A stretch of 64,000 nt of DNA from Cupriavidus respiraculi (GCF_914271545.1 NZ_CAJZAH010000002.1:930001-994000); one strand, 5' to 3'; positions 9,470-19,537 are shown, counted from the first letter of the stretch. Numbers and translations: made by a program. Notes: generated by a model not told the origin, from the letters alone.

Positions 9470-9928
9470 TCAGGACTGGACCAGATTGAGTCCCCCGGCC
9501 TCGTGCATGGCACCGGCGGCGTTCGCCGCCTGCAAGCCATGCGCGTGCGCGGCGGCATGCGTGGCATGCCCGTTGGCGAGGGCCGCGCCGCCGTTATCCG
9601 GCGACGGCGAACCCGATGCGTCGGGAGATGCCGGCGCCTGCGCCAGCGGACTGCGGTCCACCCGCTCGCGCAACTCCTTGCCCGCCTTGAAGTGCGGCAC
9701 CCGTTTTTCGGGCACCAGCACACGTTCGCCGGACTTGGGATTGCGCCCCACACGGGGCGGACGCCGGTTCAGGCCGAAGCTGCCGAATCCACGAATCTCG
9801 ATGCGGTGGCCATCGGCCAACGCCTCGGACATCGCGTCGAGGATCGTTTTCACCGAGATGTCCGCATCCCGCAGCAGCAACTGCGGGAAGCGGGCAGCCA
9901 GTTTCTCGACGAGCTCGGACTTGGTCAT
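9470..9928 (-). CDS. ihfB: Integration host factor subunit beta with extended C-terminal tail
   Basis: Sequence-specific DNA-bending HU/IHF-family protein, partner of IhfA. The core (residues 1-92) is standard: [10 protein letters not shown] at the start, [14 protein letters not shown] for the beta-arm region, and [10 protein letters not shown] with the intercalating proline. The core ends at GKELRERVD. It is followed by about 60 extra residues rich in Ala, His, Gly and Pro, roughly 1.6 times the enterobacterial length of about 94. An alternative ATG lies two codons upstream (9934). Directly downstream of rpsA, as in most proteobacteria. The tail's role is unknown. Confidence 0.92.
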   Translation of the reverse strand: MTKSELVEKLAARFPQLLLRDADISVKTILDAMSEALADGHRIEIRGFGSFGLNRRPPRVGRNPKSGERVLVPEKRVPHFKAGKELRERVDRSPLAQAPASPDASGSPSPDNGGAALANGHATHAAAHAHGLQAANAAGAMHEAGGLNLVQS

Positions 9929-9958
9929 GGGCATCCGCGCGGGCGTTCGAACAACCGA

Positions 9959-11653
9959 TTACTGGTTGTCCTGGCCGAGCTTGGCCTTGAGCAGCGCGCC
10001 CAGGTTGGTGGTACCGGCGGCACCGGTATCGGCCTGGAACTTCTGCATGGCTTCCTGCTGCTCGGCCGAGTCCTTGGCCTTGATCGACAGGTTGATGTTG
10101 CGCGACTTGCGGTCGACGTTGACGACCACGGCCGTGACCGACTCGCCTTCCTTCAGCACGTTGCGGGCGTCTTCCACGCGGTCGGCCGAAATCTCCGAGG
10201 CGCGCAGGTAACCTTCCACATCGTCAGCCAGCTGGACCACGGCGCCCTTGGCATCCACGGTCTTGATGGTGCCGGTCACGACGGAACCCTTGTCGTTGGC
10301 CGAGATGAAGTTGTTGAACGGATCGCCCGACAGCTGCTTGATGCCCAGCGAGATGCGTTCCTTGTCGACGTCGATGCCCAGTACCACGGCTTCCACTTCG
10401 TCGCCCTTCTTGTACTTGCGCACGGCTTCTTCGCCGGTTTCCTGCCAGGACAGGTCCGACAGGTGCACAAGGCCGTCGATGCCGCCGGGCAGGCCGATGA
10501 ACACGCCGAAGTCGGTGATCGACTTGATCTGGCCCGTCAGCTTGTCGCCCTTCTTGTGGTTGCGGCTGAAGTCGTCCCACGGATTGGCCTTGCACTGCTT
10601 CATGCCCAGGCTGATACGACGCTTGTCTTCGTCGATATCCAGCACCATGACTTCGACTTCGTCGCCCAGCTGGACAACCTTGGACGGGGCCACGTTCTTG
10701 TTGGTCCAGTCCATTTCCGACACGTGCACCAGACCTTCGATGCCGGCCTCGATCTCGACGAACGCGCCGTAGTCGGTCAGGTTGGTCACCTTGCCGAACA
10801 GGCGGGTGCCTTGCGGGTAACGGCGCGAGATGCCGACCCACGGATCTTCGCCCAGTTGCTTCACGCCCAGCGAGACGCGATTCTTTTCCTGGTCGAACTT
10901 GAGGATCTTGGCGGTGATTTCCTGGCCAACCGACAGCACTTCGCTCGGGTGACGCACACGACGCCATGCCAGGTCGGTGATGTGCAGCAGGCCGTCGATG
11001 CCGCCCAGGTCCACGAACGCGCCGTAGTCGGTGATGTTCTTGACGATACCGTTGACGATGGCGCCTTCCTTCAGCGTCTCCATCAGCTTCTGGCGCTCTT
11101 CGCCCAGGGTCGCTTCGACCACGGCACGACGCGACAGCACGACGTTGTTGCGCTTGCGGTCCAGCTTGATGACCTTGAATTCCAGGGTCTTGCCTTCGTA
11201 CGGCGTGGTGTCCTTGATCGGACGCACGTCGACGAGCGAGCCCGGCAGGAAGGCGCGGATGCCATTGACCATCACGGTCAGGCCACCCTTCACCTTGCCG
11301 GTGACGGTACCCGAGATGATCTCGCCGTCTTCCAGCGCCTTCTCGAGGTTCAGCCACGATGCCAGGCGCTTGGCCTTGTCGCGGGAGAGGATGGTGTCGC
11401 CATAGCCGTTCTCGAGAGCGTCGATGGCCACGGAAACGTAGTCGCCGGCCTGCACTTCGAGTTCGCCCTGGTCGTTCAGGAACTCCTCCACCGGCACGAA
11501 GGCTTCAGACTTCAGGCCGGCGTTCACGACCACGAAGTTGTGGTCGATGCGCACCACTTCGGCCGAAATCACTTCACCAGCCTTCATATTGGAGCGGGCG
11601 ACGGATTCCTCGAACAGTGCAGCAAAGGATTCGTTATTTTGCAGGTCGGACAT
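9959..11653 (-). CDS. rpsA: 30S ribosomal protein S1
   Basis: Ribosomal protein that captures and unwinds mRNA at initiation. The 564-residue length fits the six-S1-domain proteobacterial form. Successive S1/OB domains are visible, with the repeated signature [19 protein letters not shown]-type segments near residues 205, 290 and 375, each followed by an SLGxKQ-like strand. The first two domains are more divergent, as expected for the ribosome-binding part. It lies between cmk and ihfB, the conserved order. The 143-base leader to cmk probably contains its own promoter. Confidence 0.97.
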   Translation of the reverse strand: MSDLQNNESFAALFEESVARSNMKAGEVISAEVVRIDHNFVVVNAGLKSEAFVPVEEFLNDQGELEVQAGDYVSVAIDALENGYGDTILSRDKAKRLASWLNLEKALEDGEIISGTVTGKVKGGLTVMVNGIRAFLPGSLVDVRPIKDTTPYEGKTLEFKVIKLDRKRNNVVLSRRAVVEATLGEERQKLMETLKEGAIVNGIVKNITDYGAFVDLGGIDGLLHITDLAWRRVRHPSEVLSVGQEITAKILKFDQEKNRVSLGVKQLGEDPWVGISRRYPQGTRLFGKVTNLTDYGAFVEIEAGIEGLVHVSEMDWTNKNVAPSKVVQLGDEVEVMVLDIDEDKRRISLGMKQCKANPWDDFSRNHKKGDKLTGQIKSITDFGVFIGLPGGIDGLVHLSDLSWQETGEEAVRKYKKGDEVEAVVLGIDVDKERISLGIKQLSGDPFNNFISANDKGSVVTGTIKTVDAKGAVVQLADDVEGYLRASEISADRVEDARNVLKEGESVTAVVVNVDRKSRNINLSIKAKDSAEQQEAMQKFQADTGAAGTTNLGALLKAKLGQDNQ

Positions 11654-11796
11654 AAACGTAGGTTCTCAGTCCGCAATACGCTGGCCGGCGCGACGATCGC
11701 GCTCAGTCTGCCAAGGTAGCGGGGTTAGGTTGAACAACACCGCCAGCGATGCAAAAGGCATCCGCTCGCGGCACTCACAGCGGGAAAGCCGTCGGG

Positions 11797-12459
11797 TCAG
11801 CGACCCAGTTCGGCATACCACCGCAGCACTTGCGCGACCGCCTGGTCCACCGTCATGTCGGAGGTATCCAGCAGGCGCGCATCCTCGGCGGGGCGAAGAG
11901 GCGCCGCGGTGCGGGAACGATCCCGTGCGTCGCGCGCTTCCAAGTCACGCAAAAGGTTTTCGATATTAGCAGAAATACCCTTATCAATCAATTGTTTATA
12001 CCGCCTGCGAGCGCGGGCCTCGACACTCGCGGTGAGGAAAACCTTCAGGCAGGCGTCGGGAAAAATGACCGTGCCCATGTCCCGGCCGTCGGCGACCAGG
12101 CCCGGGAGCTTGCGAAAGCCGCGCTGAAGTGCGGTAAGCGCATCGCGGACCGGCTGATGCACCGCGAGGGCCGAGGCCCGGTTGCCGACTTCCTCGGCGC
12201 GGATCAGCAACGTCACTTCCTCTCCGTCCATCCAGACGCGGTCCGGTCCGAAGCGAACGTCCAGGCGGCGGGCGAGATCCGCGAGCGCGTCCACGTCCGC
12301 CAGATCGACGCCGGTGCGCGCGCTGGCAAGGGCCACGAGCCGATAGAGGGCGCCGCTGTCGAGCAGGTGAAAGCCGAGTCCGTCAGCCACCTTGTGCGCC
12401 ACCGTTCCCTTGCCGGATGCGGTGGGCCCGTCAATGGTGACAACATCAGCAATAGTCAT
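11797..12459 (-). CDS. cmk: Cytidylate kinase
   Basis: Phosphorylates CMP and dCMP with ATP in pyrimidine salvage. The 220-residue protein opens with [16 protein letters not shown], containing the P-loop. A CMP-binding insert and the [13 protein letters not shown] motif (about 127-139) follow, and then the lid region [15 protein letters not shown]. The ATG at 12459 was chosen over an in-frame ATG five codons upstream because family homology begins with it. It sits between aroA and rpsA in the conserved order. A strong Fur-like box lies 43 bases upstream, shared with the divergent DUF2061 gene. Confidence 0.95.
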   Translation of the reverse strand: MTIADVVTIDGPTASGKGTVAHKVADGLGFHLLDSGALYRLVALASARTGVDLADVDALADLARRLDVRFGPDRVWMDGEEVTLLIRAEEVGNRASALAVHQPVRDALTALQRGFRKLPGLVADGRDMGTVIFPDACLKVFLTASVEARARRRYKQLIDKGISANIENLLRDLEARDARDRSRTAAPLRPAEDARLLDTSDMTVDQAVAQVLRWYAELGR

Positions 12460-12501
12460 TTTGTATTGATGCAAAAGAAACTATCGATTTCTACAGTCGA
12501 T

Positions 12502-12516
12502 TGAGAATCATTATTA
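12502..12516. promoter_or_regulatory. Candidate Fur box in the cmk/DUF2061 divergent region
   Basis: The 15-mer TGAGAATCATTATTA matches the Fur 7-1-7 consensus TGATAATnATTATCA at 12 of 14 fixed positions. It is centred between cmk (start 12459) and the plus-strand DUF2061 gene (start 12598). The surrounding DNA is markedly AT-rich compared with the rest of the window, which supports a real control region. Which of the two genes it controls is not shown. Confidence 0.6.
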
Positions 12517-12597
12517 TTTGGCCATGGGATGCCGCTCGAGGCCGCACTGGCGGGCAGAGGCGGAAGGACATCCGGCAACATTGCGAGGCAATCTAAC

Positions 12598-12852
12598 ATG
12601 GCAAAGACCCTGTCGTTCGGCATCATGCACCTTGGCATCGCGTTCAGCGTGACGTATGCGCTGACCGGCAGCCTGGCCATCAGCGGTGCCATCACTTTCA
12701 TCGAACCGGCGGTGAACACGGTCGCCCACTATTTCTTCGACCGCTACTGGGAACGCCGCCAGGCCAGCCGCCGGAACGGCGGCCACGATGCGCCCGCCGC
12801 CCGCGCCGAAGCCCCACAGGCGGTGCGGCCCGCCTTCGCCATCAGCCACTGA
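12598..12852 (+). CDS. DUF2061 small membrane protein
   Basis: An 84-residue protein with two hydrophobic segments (about residues 5-23 and 26-42) and the DUF2061 signature ITFIEPAVNTVAHYFFDRYWE at the end of the second. A basic, Ala/Pro-rich tail follows. The family has no established function; members are predicted inner-membrane proteins. It is the only plus-strand gene within the 1.2-22.3 kb minus-strand block. Its stop (12852) almost touches the aroA stop (12854), so the two converge with no room for a terminator. A strong Fur-like box 82 bases upstream suggests iron-responsive expression, by inference only. Confidence 0.82.
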   Translation: MAKTLSFGIMHLGIAFSVTYALTGSLAISGAITFIEPAVNTVAHYFFDRYWERRQASRRNGGHDAPAARAEAPQAVRPAFAISH

Positions 12853-12853
12853 G

Positions 12854-14158
12854 TCAGCGCGCCACCTGGCCGAACACCTCGAAATATTCGGGAAAGGTCT
12901 TGCCTACGCAGCGCGGATCGTTGATCCGGACCGGCACGGGCCCGAAGCACGCCAGCGAGAAACACATCGCCATGCGGTGGTCGTCATAGGTGTCGATGCC
13001 CTCCGCCGGCGACGTCCATTCTGTCGGCGGCGACACGCGCAGGTAGTCGGCCCCCTCCTCCACCGTCGCGCCCAGTTTGCGCAACTCGGTCGCCATGGCC
13101 GTCAGCCGGTCGGTTTCCTTGACACGCCAGCTGCCGATATTGGTCAGCGTGGTGGCGCCTTCGGCGAACAGCGCCGCGACCGCCAGGGTCATCGCGGCAT
13201 CCGGAATATGGTTGCAATCGAGTTCGATGCCATTGAGCCGGCCATCGTCGCGCTCGGTGCCGCGCACCTCGATCCAGTTGCTGCCCGCCATCACGTTGGC
13301 GCCCATGCGATTAAGCGCCTCGGCAAACTTCACGTCGCCCTGGATGCTGGACATGCCGACCCCCTCGACCCGCACGGGGCCGCCGCCGATGGCGCCCGCC
13401 GCGAGGAAATACGAGGCCGAGGACGCATCGCCCTCCACGAAGATCTCGCCCGGCGAACGGTAGCGCGAACGCGCCGGCACGATAAAACGCGACCACCCTT
13501 CGCGCTGCACGTCGATGCCGAAGCGGGCCAGCAGATTCAGCGTGATTTCGATATACGGCTTCGAGATCAGCTCGCCGACGACCTCGATCTCGATGCGCCC
13601 GCCGGGGCCGTCCGCCATCGGCAGCGTCATCAGCAATGCCGTCAGAAACTGGCTGGAGACGTCGCCGCGCACGCGGATCGGCGCATCGATGCGGATCGTG
13701 GACGGGCGCAACTGCAACGGCGGATAGCCCTCGGTGCCCTGGTATTCCACCTGCGCGCCGATCTGGCGCAGGCCATCGACCAGATCGCCGATCGGCCGCT
13801 CGTGCATGCGCGGCACGCCGGAGAGACGATAGCTGCCGCCCTGCAGCGCGAGCGCCGCCGTCAGCGGACGGATGGCCGTGCCGGCATTGCCCATGAAGAG
13901 ATCGGCCGACTTGTTCGGAAACGCCCCGGCCGCGCCGGTGACGACATAGTCGTCGCCATCCTTGCGCCAGGCGACGCCCAGCGTGCGCAGCGCCTCGAGC
14001 ATGACCCGGGTGTCGTCGGAATCCAGCAGGTCGCGGACCCGCGTCTCGCCCTCGCTCAGCGCCGCCAGCAGCAGCACCCGGTTCGAGATGCTCTTGGAGC
14101 CGGGCAGGCGCACCGTGCCAGTGGCGCGGGTGAAAGGTCCGAGGGTAAGGTGTTCCAT
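12854..14158 (-). CDS. aroA: 3-phosphoshikimate 1-carboxyvinyltransferase (EPSP synthase)
   Basis: Sixth step of the shikimate pathway: transfers enolpyruvate from PEP to shikimate-3-phosphate. The 434-residue protein has the N-terminal signature [20 protein letters not shown] (residues 17-36), NAGTAIRPL in the middle, and DDHRMAM in the C-terminal half. It is the monofunctional form, not the TyrA-AroA fusion of pseudomonads, but keeps the same neighbours. The ATG at 14158 (MEHLTLGP) is the homology-supported start; an upstream extension would overlap the end of tyrA. Downstream of tyrA and upstream of cmk on the same strand. Confidence 0.96.
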   Translation of the reverse strand: MEHLTLGPFTRATGTVRLPGSKSISNRVLLLAALSEGETRVRDLLDSDDTRVMLEALRTLGVAWRKDGDDYVVTGAAGAFPNKSADLFMGNAGTAIRPLTAALALQGGSYRLSGVPRMHERPIGDLVDGLRQIGAQVEYQGTEGYPPLQLRPSTIRIDAPIRVRGDVSSQFLTALLMTLPMADGPGGRIEIEVVGELISKPYIEITLNLLARFGIDVQREGWSRFIVPARSRYRSPGEIFVEGDASSASYFLAAGAIGGGPVRVEGVGMSSIQGDVKFAEALNRMGANVMAGSNWIEVRGTERDDGRLNGIELDCNHIPDAAMTLAVAALFAEGATTLTNIGSWRVKETDRLTAMATELRKLGATVEEGADYLRVSPPTEWTSPAEGIDTYDDHRMAMCFSLACFGPVPVRINDPRCVGKTFPEYFEVFGQVAR

Positions 14159-14229
14159 GATGGGCTGATCAGTGGGTTTCGCTGCGGGATTCGGTACGAA
14201 GCTGGCCGTGCCGGACGGCCGCGGCACGA

Positions 14230-15168
14230 TTACGGCTCGACGTCGGTCGCCGTCGCCTGCCGGGCGCCCCATTCCAGCCGCGCCTCGCTCGCACGGCGCA
14301 ATACGCGCTCGAGTGCTTCTCCGTCGCCCGCCTCGATCTGCTTCTTCAGGTGCGCGAGAATGGTCTGGTAGGTGCCGAGCTCGCGCAGCATCGCGTCACG
14401 GTTCGACAGAAAGATGTCGCGCCACATTTCGGGCGACGAGGCGGCGATGCGCGTGAAGTCGCGAAAGCCCCCGCCGGCGAAGCCGAGCTTGAGCGGTCCG
14501 TCCTCGGCGTTCGCCACCTGCGCCACCAGCGCGTAGGACAGCAGATGAGGCAGATGGCTCACGGCGGCGAACACGGCATCGTGCTGCACCGCCGACATGA
14601 CGTGGCATTCGGCCCCCGCCGTCTCCCACATCGCGCGCACCGCGGCGACGTCGTCGCGCAGGTTCTCCTGCAACGGACACAGGATGGTCTTCTTGCCGAC
14701 ATAGAGATCGGCCAGCGCGGCTTCCACGCCGTTGAGTTCGCGGCCGGCAATGGGATGCCCGGGCACGAACTGCGATACCTTGTCGCCCAGCGCCGTCTTG
14801 GCCGCCATGATCACGTCGGACTTGGTGCTGCCCGCATCGGTGACGATGGTGCCAGCCTCGAGATGCGGCTCCAGCGCGTGCAGCAGCGCAAAGGTCTGCG
14901 CCACCGGCGCGCACAGCACGATCAGGCTGGCGCCTTTGGCGGCTTGTTCCAGCGTGGCGGCCTCGTCGATCACGCCGAGCGCGATGGCCTTGTCCAGCGA
15001 TGCACGCGAGCGGCCCACGCCGACGACCGTGCCGACCGCGTTGGCGCCCTTCAGCGCGCGTGCCAGGGAACCGCCGATCAGGCCGACGCCAACGATGACG
15101 ACACGGGAAAAATAAAGAGCGCTCACGGCAATACGCGGTCTGGAGACGAGATTCGGGGAAGTCGGCAT
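14230..15168 (-). CDS. tyrA: Prephenate dehydrogenase
   Basis: NAD(P)-dependent oxidative decarboxylation of prephenate to 4-hydroxyphenylpyruvate in tyrosine synthesis. The protein (312 residues from 15168) has the Rossmann motif [13 protein letters not shown] (about residues 28-40) and the prephenate-site motif PGHPIAGRE (about 125-133). A helical C-terminal dimerization domain follows. No chorismate mutase domain and no ACT domain are present. The start is uncertain: ATG 15168 has a GGAG motif upstream. A GTG at 15126 (VSALYFSR) would also give an intact dehydrogenase, and a TACAAT box overlaps the ATG. A terminator precedes it, so it may have its own promoter. Confidence 0.92.
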   Translation of the reverse strand: MPTSPNLVSRPRIAVSALYFSRVVIVGVGLIGGSLARALKGANAVGTVVGVGRSRASLDKAIALGVIDEAATLEQAAKGASLIVLCAPVAQTFALLHALEPHLEAGTIVTDAGSTKSDVIMAAKTALGDKVSQFVPGHPIAGRELNGVEAALADLYVGKKTILCPLQENLRDDVAAVRAMWETAGAECHVMSAVQHDAVFAAVSHLPHLLSYALVAQVANAEDGPLKLGFAGGGFRDFTRIAASSPEMWRDIFLSNRDAMLRELGTYQTILAHLKKQIEAGDGEALERVLRRASEARLEWGARQATATDVEP

Positions 15169-15218
15169 TGTAGCCGCTCCGACGTTGGCCAGTCCCTGGC
15201 CCCCAAATGCAAGGGGCG

Positions 15219-15255
15219 AAAAAAACCGCCAGCGGCGCTTTCGCACCGGTGGCGG
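15219..15255 (-). terminator. Intrinsic terminator between hisC and tyrA
   Basis: On the minus strand a stem of CCGCCACCGG and CCGCTGGCGG (one mismatch, loop of about 10 nt) is followed directly by seven T residues. It lies about 25 bases past the hisC stop and 50 bases before the tyrA start, within what would otherwise look like one operon. Confidence 0.78.
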
Positions 15256-15277
15256 CCTTGCAGGCGCGTCGGCCGGC

Positions 15278-16393
15278 TTACTGCAGCGCCGCTTCCAGCG
15301 CCTTGATGAATGCCTCGTTCTCTTCGGGCAGGCCGATCGTCACGCGAAGCCATTGCGGCAGCTTGTAGTTGCCCACCGGCCGCACGATCACGCCCTGCTT
15401 GAGCAGCGCGAGGTTGATCCGCGCGCCCGCGTCGTCGTCGTCGCCCACTCGCACCAGCACGAAATTGCCGGACGAGGGCACATATTGCAGGCCGAGCCGG
15501 TCGAACGCGGCAACCAGTTGCGCCTTGCCTTCGCGATTCAGTTCGGCGCTCTTGCGCAGGAAGGCCGCATCGCCCAGCGCCGCGACGGCCGCCGCCTGCG
15601 CCATGCTGTTGACGTTGAACGGCTGGCGGATGCGGTTCAGCAGGTCGGTCAAGGCCGGCTGTGCGACCGCATAGCCCACCCGCAGGCCAGCCAGCCCGTA
15701 CGCCTTGGAGAAGGTCCGCGAGACCAGCAGGTTCGGATACTTGCGCACCCAGCTCACCGATTCGTACTGCTGTTCCGCGTCGAGATACTCGTTGTAGGCC
15801 TCGTCCAGGACCACCACCACGTCAGCCGGCACCTTGGCCAGGAAGCGTTCGATCTCGGCCGCCGGCAGGAACGTGCCGGTGGGATTGTTCGGATTGGCGA
15901 TGAAGACCAGCCGGGTGTCCGGGGCGATGGCCGCCGCCATGGCATGCAGATCGTGGCCGTAGTCGCGCGCCTTGACCTCGATCGCGCGCGCGCCGACTTC
16001 CTGGGTGGCCAGCGCATACACCGCGAAGGAGTATTCGGCGTAGACGATCGATTCGCCCGGCTTGACCAGCGCATGCGCGGCGATCTCCAGGATGTCGTTG
16101 CTGCCGTTGCCCAGCGTCAGCCAGTCGGCCGGCACGTCGTACCTGGCCGAGAGCGCGGCCTTCAGCTCGAAGCCGTTGGCGTCCGGATAGCGACCGAGCT
16201 CGCCGATGGCCGCCGCCATCGCGGTCCGCGCGGATTCCGGCATGCCCAGCGGATTCTCGTTGGAGGCCAGCTTGACGATCTTCGCCTCGTCCAGCCCAAA
16301 TTCCCGCGCGACTTCCGCAATCGGCTTGCCGGCCACGTACGGGGAAATCGCGCGCACATATTCCGGACCGAATTGCTTGCCCTGTTCAGCCAT
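15278..16393 (-). CDS. hisC: Histidinol-phosphate aminotransferase family enzyme
   Basis: PLP-dependent class I/II aminotransferase. HisC interconverts imidazole-acetol phosphate and histidinol phosphate. Copies in this aromatic cluster (the hisC2/hisHb position) can also aminate prephenate or arylpyruvates. The 371-residue protein has KLASNENPLG near residues 41-50 and NPNNPTGT near 160-167. The PLP lysine lies in SRTFSKAYGLAGLRVGY (about 218-234). An AAGGAG Shine-Dalgarno 5 bases before ATG 16393 decides the start over a GTG two codons upstream. It lies between pheA and tyrA, which points to aromatic amino-acid metabolism rather than the his operon. Confidence 0.9.
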   Translation of the reverse strand: MAEQGKQFGPEYVRAISPYVAGKPIAEVAREFGLDEAKIVKLASNENPLGMPESARTAMAAAIGELGRYPDANGFELKAALSARYDVPADWLTLGNGSNDILEIAAHALVKPGESIVYAEYSFAVYALATQEVGARAIEVKARDYGHDLHAMAAAIAPDTRLVFIANPNNPTGTFLPAAEIERFLAKVPADVVVVLDEAYNEYLDAEQQYESVSWVRKYPNLLVSRTFSKAYGLAGLRVGYAVAQPALTDLLNRIRQPFNVNSMAQAAAVAALGDAAFLRKSAELNREGKAQLVAAFDRLGLQYVPSSGNFVLVRVGDDDDAGARINLALLKQGVIVRPVGNYKLPQWLRVTIGLPEENEAFIKALEAALQ

Positions 16394-16450
16394 ATCCACT
16401 CCTTGCTCAGGCTATTGCTCTGTCGCGGACGACACGCGCCCGCGAGCGTA

Positions 16451-17602
16451 TTACGTACTGGCCGGGTACGAACCCAGCACCTTGAAATAGGCGGCGTTGC
16501 GGCGCAACTCCTCCAGCGCGCGGCCCACCGCGGCATCGCGCTGATGGCCCTCCACGTCGACGTAGAAGTAGTACTCCCACGCGCCGCTGCGGGCCGGCCG
16601 CGACTCGAAGCGGCTCATCGACACGCCGTTGTCGGCCAGCGGCGCGAGCAGCTGGTAGACCGCGCCGGCCTTGTTCGGCACCGACAGGATCAGCGAGGTC
16701 TGGTCGCTGCCCGAGGGGTCCGTCTCGTAGCGTCCGATCACGGCGAAGCGCGTGCGGTTGTGCGGATCATCCTGGATATGCGAGCGCACGATATGCAGGT
16801 GATACCGGTTCGCCGCGGATTCGCCCGCGATGGCCGCCACCGTCGGATCCTCGCTCGCCATGCGCGCGGCTTCCGCGTTGCTCGATACCGCCTGGCGCTC
16901 CAGGTGCGGATAGTTTGCCGTCAGCCAGTGCTGGCACTGCGCCAGCGCCTGCGCGTGGGCCCGCACGACCGTCACGCCCTTCATGTCCGGCGTCGACGCC
17001 ATCAGGTTGTGATGCACCTTCAGCGCGATCTCCCCGCTGATCTTCAGCGAGGTCTGCAGGAACAGGTCCAGCGTGCGGGAGACCGCTCCCTCGGTCGAGT
17101 TCTCGACCGGCACCACGCCGTACTCGACCGTGCCCGCCTCGACCGCGCGGAACACCTCGTCGATGCTGGGGCAGGCGACGCCCGACACCTCGTGCCCGAA
17201 ATGCGCGTATAGCGCCTGCTCGGAAAATGTGCCCGCGGGCCCGAGGAACGCCACCTCCAGCGGCTTTTCCAAGCCGCGGCAGGCCGACATCACCTCGCGC
17301 CAGATGGCGGCCACGCTGTCGTCGAGCAGGGGACCGGGATTGGCGCCCTGCACCTTGCGAATGACCTGCAGTTCGCGCTCGGGACGAAACACCGGGGCGC
17401 CGAATTTCTTCTTCACCTCGCCGACGTCCAGCGCCAGCTGTGCGCGGCGATTCAGCATGGCCAGCAGCTCGCGGTCCAGCGTATCGATCTGCTCGCGCAG
17501 CGGAGCCAGCTCAACGGAAAGCGCGCGTTCCTGCTCGTCCGGCTGCGCGGCGTGGTCCGGCTGCGCCGCGGCAGTCCTGATCTGTTTGTCTTGACTTGTC
17601 AT
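16451..17602 (-). CDS. pheA: Bifunctional chorismate mutase / prephenate dehydratase (P-protein)
   Basis: Converts chorismate to prephenate and then to phenylpyruvate. Three parts are visible in the 383-residue protein. An AroQ-type chorismate mutase domain (LREQIDTLDRELLAMLNRRA) occupies about residues 33-110. A prephenate dehydratase domain begins at VAFLGPAGTFSEQAL (about 115) and includes the TRF motif (NRTRFAVIG). A C-terminal ACT domain (LILSVPNKAGAVYQLL, ending in the ESRP motif) gives phenylalanine feedback control. A Gln/Asp-rich N-terminal leader of about 30 residues is variable. It is co-directional with serC upstream and hisC downstream. Confidence 0.96.
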   Translation of the reverse strand: MTSQDKQIRTAAAQPDHAAQPDEQERALSVELAPLREQIDTLDRELLAMLNRRAQLALDVGEVKKKFGAPVFRPERELQVIRKVQGANPGPLLDDSVAAIWREVMSACRGLEKPLEVAFLGPAGTFSEQALYAHFGHEVSGVACPSIDEVFRAVEAGTVEYGVVPVENSTEGAVSRTLDLFLQTSLKISGEIALKVHHNLMASTPDMKGVTVVRAHAQALAQCQHWLTANYPHLERQAVSSNAEAARMASEDPTVAAIAGESAANRYHLHIVRSHIQDDPHNRTRFAVIGRYETDPSGSDQTSLILSVPNKAGAVYQLLAPLADNGVSMSRFESRPARSGAWEYYFYVDVEGHQRDAAVGRALEELRRNAAYFKVLGSYPAST

Positions 17603-17716
17603 TGTATTAATCCGGTGCGCCACTGGATTGCGAACCGGCCGCGCAAGAGGCGGCCGCACGCAATATCTGCGCAGTGTCTCCCCACATTCCGCCCATGGCG
17701 ACTCCCAGCGGCAGGG

Positions 17717-18871
17717 TCAGGCGCTGGTGCGCTCGAACTCGCGCATGAACTCGATCAGCGCGGTCACGCCCTCGAGCGGCATGGCGTTGTAGATGCTGGC
17801 CCGCATGCCGCCGACCGACTTGTGGCCCTTCAACTGCACCAGTCCGTTGGCGCGCGCCTGCGTGAGGAACGCCTCGTTGCGCGATTCGTCGGCGAGGAAG
17901 AACGGCACATTCATGCGCGAGCGGCAGCTCGGATCGATTTCGTTGCGATAGAAATCGCTCTGATCGAGGAACGAATACAGCGCCGTCGCCTTGGCGATAT
18001 TGCGCTGCTCGATGGCGGCGACGCCGCCTTGCCGCTTGAGCCACTGGAACACCAGCCCGGACACGTAAATGGCATACGTGGGCGGGGTGTTGTACATGGA
18101 GTTGTTTTCGTCGACCAGGCGCCAGTTGAACGCCGACGGGCACAGCGGATGCGCCGCGCCGAGCAGGTCCTCGCGCACGATCACGATCGTGACGCCCGCC
18201 GGCCCGATATTCTTCTGCGCACCGCCATACACCACCTGTACCCGGGACCAGTCGATGGGACGCGACAGGATATGGCTCGAGGCGTCGGCCACCACGATGC
18301 GGCCCTGGTCCTGGCCGATGTCCGGGATCTGCTGGAATTCCACGCCAACGATGGTTTCGTTGGTGCACAGGTGCACATAGGCAGCGTCATCGGACAGATT
18401 CCAGCTCGCGGCATCGGGAATGCGCGAATACTTCTGGTCCTGGCTGGTGGCCGCGACATTGACTTCGCCGTAGCGCCGCGCTTCCTTCTCCGATTTGACG
18501 GACCACGTACCGGTAATGACGAAATCGGCCTTCGGCTGCTTTGGATCGACGCGGTTGATCAGATTCAGCGGCACGATGGCGTTCTGGCCGATCGCCCCGC
18601 CCTGCATGAACAGGATGCGGAAATTCTTCGGGATCTGGAGCAGTTCGCGCAGATCCGCCAGCGCCTGCCCATGGATGCTCTCGAATTCCTTGCCGCGATG
18701 GCTCATTTCCATCACGGACATCCCGGTGCCGCGCCACGACAGCATTTCCTGCGCCGCCTGTTGCAGCACCTCGGCGGGCAGCGTCGCCGGTCCCGGCGAG
18801 AAGTTATAGACGCGTTCCGCCAAGGCATTCTGCATCATGGCGGCGAGGCCGGGATTCTGGGGATCGTTCAT
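17717..18871 (-). CDS. serC: Phosphoserine aminotransferase
   Basis: PLP enzyme of serine (and pyridoxine) biosynthesis that aminates 3-phosphohydroxypyruvate with glutamate. The 384-residue protein starts [16 protein letters not shown] near residue 21, as in SerC. It has the phosphate-binding [10 protein letters not shown]-type loop (about 88-97; usual SerC reads QGGAS) and the PLP lysine in [13 protein letters not shown] (about 209-221). The C-terminal [14 protein letters not shown] is typical. It lies upstream of pheA and downstream of the gyrA-DUF2059 pair, the conserved gamma/beta order gyrA-serC-pheA. Confidence 0.96.
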   Translation of the reverse strand: MNDPQNPGLAAMMQNALAERVYNFSPGPATLPAEVLQQAAQEMLSWRGTGMSVMEMSHRGKEFESIHGQALADLRELLQIPKNFRILFMQGGAIGQNAIVPLNLINRVDPKQPKADFVITGTWSVKSEKEARRYGEVNVAATSQDQKYSRIPDAASWNLSDDAAYVHLCTNETIVGVEFQQIPDIGQDQGRIVVADASSHILSRPIDWSRVQVVYGGAQKNIGPAGVTIVIVREDLLGAAHPLCPSAFNWRLVDENNSMYNTPPTYAIYVSGLVFQWLKRQGGVAAIEQRNIAKATALYSFLDQSDFYRNEIDPSCRSRMNVPFFLADESRNEAFLTQARANGLVQLKGHKSVGGMRASIYNAMPLEGVTALIEFMREFERTSA

Positions 18872-18973
18872 GAACTGAAATGGAAAATGGCTGCCGGTTA
18901 ACCCAAGCAGCCATTATCTCTCAAACACACAGGCGATTGGCGCGCCGCAGTGACGCGGGCGCCAGAGGCAACA

Positions 18974-19537
18974 TTACTTGGCCGCGGCGGCGACTTCCTT
19001 CTCTGCGGCGTCGCGCATCGACTTGCCGACCTGCGGGCCGTACTTCTGCATCATCGAGCCCCAGATCTCCTGGGTGGCCTTGCCCTGGTTGGCCATGAAC
19101 TTCTGGCCCGTGGGCGACTTCAGGAACGTGGTCAGATCGCGGAGTTCCTGTGCGCTGTAGTACTTGCCGAAGGCATCGTAGTGCGCCTTCAGCGCGTCAT
19201 TCTTGAAGGCGTCGGTGCTGAACTGCTGGCCCGCGCTGTCGACCATGCGTTGCACGGCGCCATTCTTCTTCAGCTTCTCGACGGCAGCCTGCTTCTGCTT
19301 GTCGTTCAGCGTCTTGTTTTCCACCAACACCTGCTCCAGCACCAGCGGCGCTTCCTGCTTGGCGCCGGCTTGCCAGTTCTCGGCCTGGCCCTTGACTGCC
19401 TGGTCGGCCTGCATGACGGTCAGCAGTTCCTTGATGGCCGCGGTCTTGTCCGCGTCCTGCGCTTGCGCCTGCTGCGCAGCCATCAGAACCGGGACAAAAG
19501 CAGCCAGAACGGCGATACGTCGGTAAGTGCTAAGCAT
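18974..19537 (-). CDS. DUF2059 secreted protein
   Basis: A 187-residue protein with a clear Sec signal peptide (about residues 1-26, ending QQAQAQ), so probably periplasmic. It is followed by a charged helical region and a DUF2059 domain in the C-terminal half (KYYSAQELRDLTTFLKSPTG, about 130-149, then GQKFMANQGK). The family's function is not established. It sits between gyrA and serC, a position it holds in related genomes as far as I recall. The ATG at 19537 was chosen because the signal peptide starts there; the upstream extension reads across the gyrA-proximal gap. Confidence 0.85.
   Translation of the reverse strand: MLSTYRRIAVLAAFVPVLMAAQQAQAQDADKTAAIKELLTVMQADQAVKGQAENWQAGAKQEAPLVLEQVLVENKTLNDKQKQAAVEKLKKNGAVQRMVDSAGQQFSTDAFKNDALKAHYDAFGKYYSAQELRDLTTFLKSPTGQKFMANQGKATQEIWGSMMQKYGPQVGKSMRDAAEKEVAAAAK

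Noticed and set aside
8984-11719. A 911-codon plus-strand open frame opposite lapA, ihfB and rpsA
   Set aside because: It runs across three known genes and a terminator, has no domain, and is His/Arg-rich; an antisense shadow.
15185-17212. A 675-codon plus-strand open frame opposite hisC and pheA
   Set aside because: An Arg/His-rich antisense shadow of two motif-supported enzymes.
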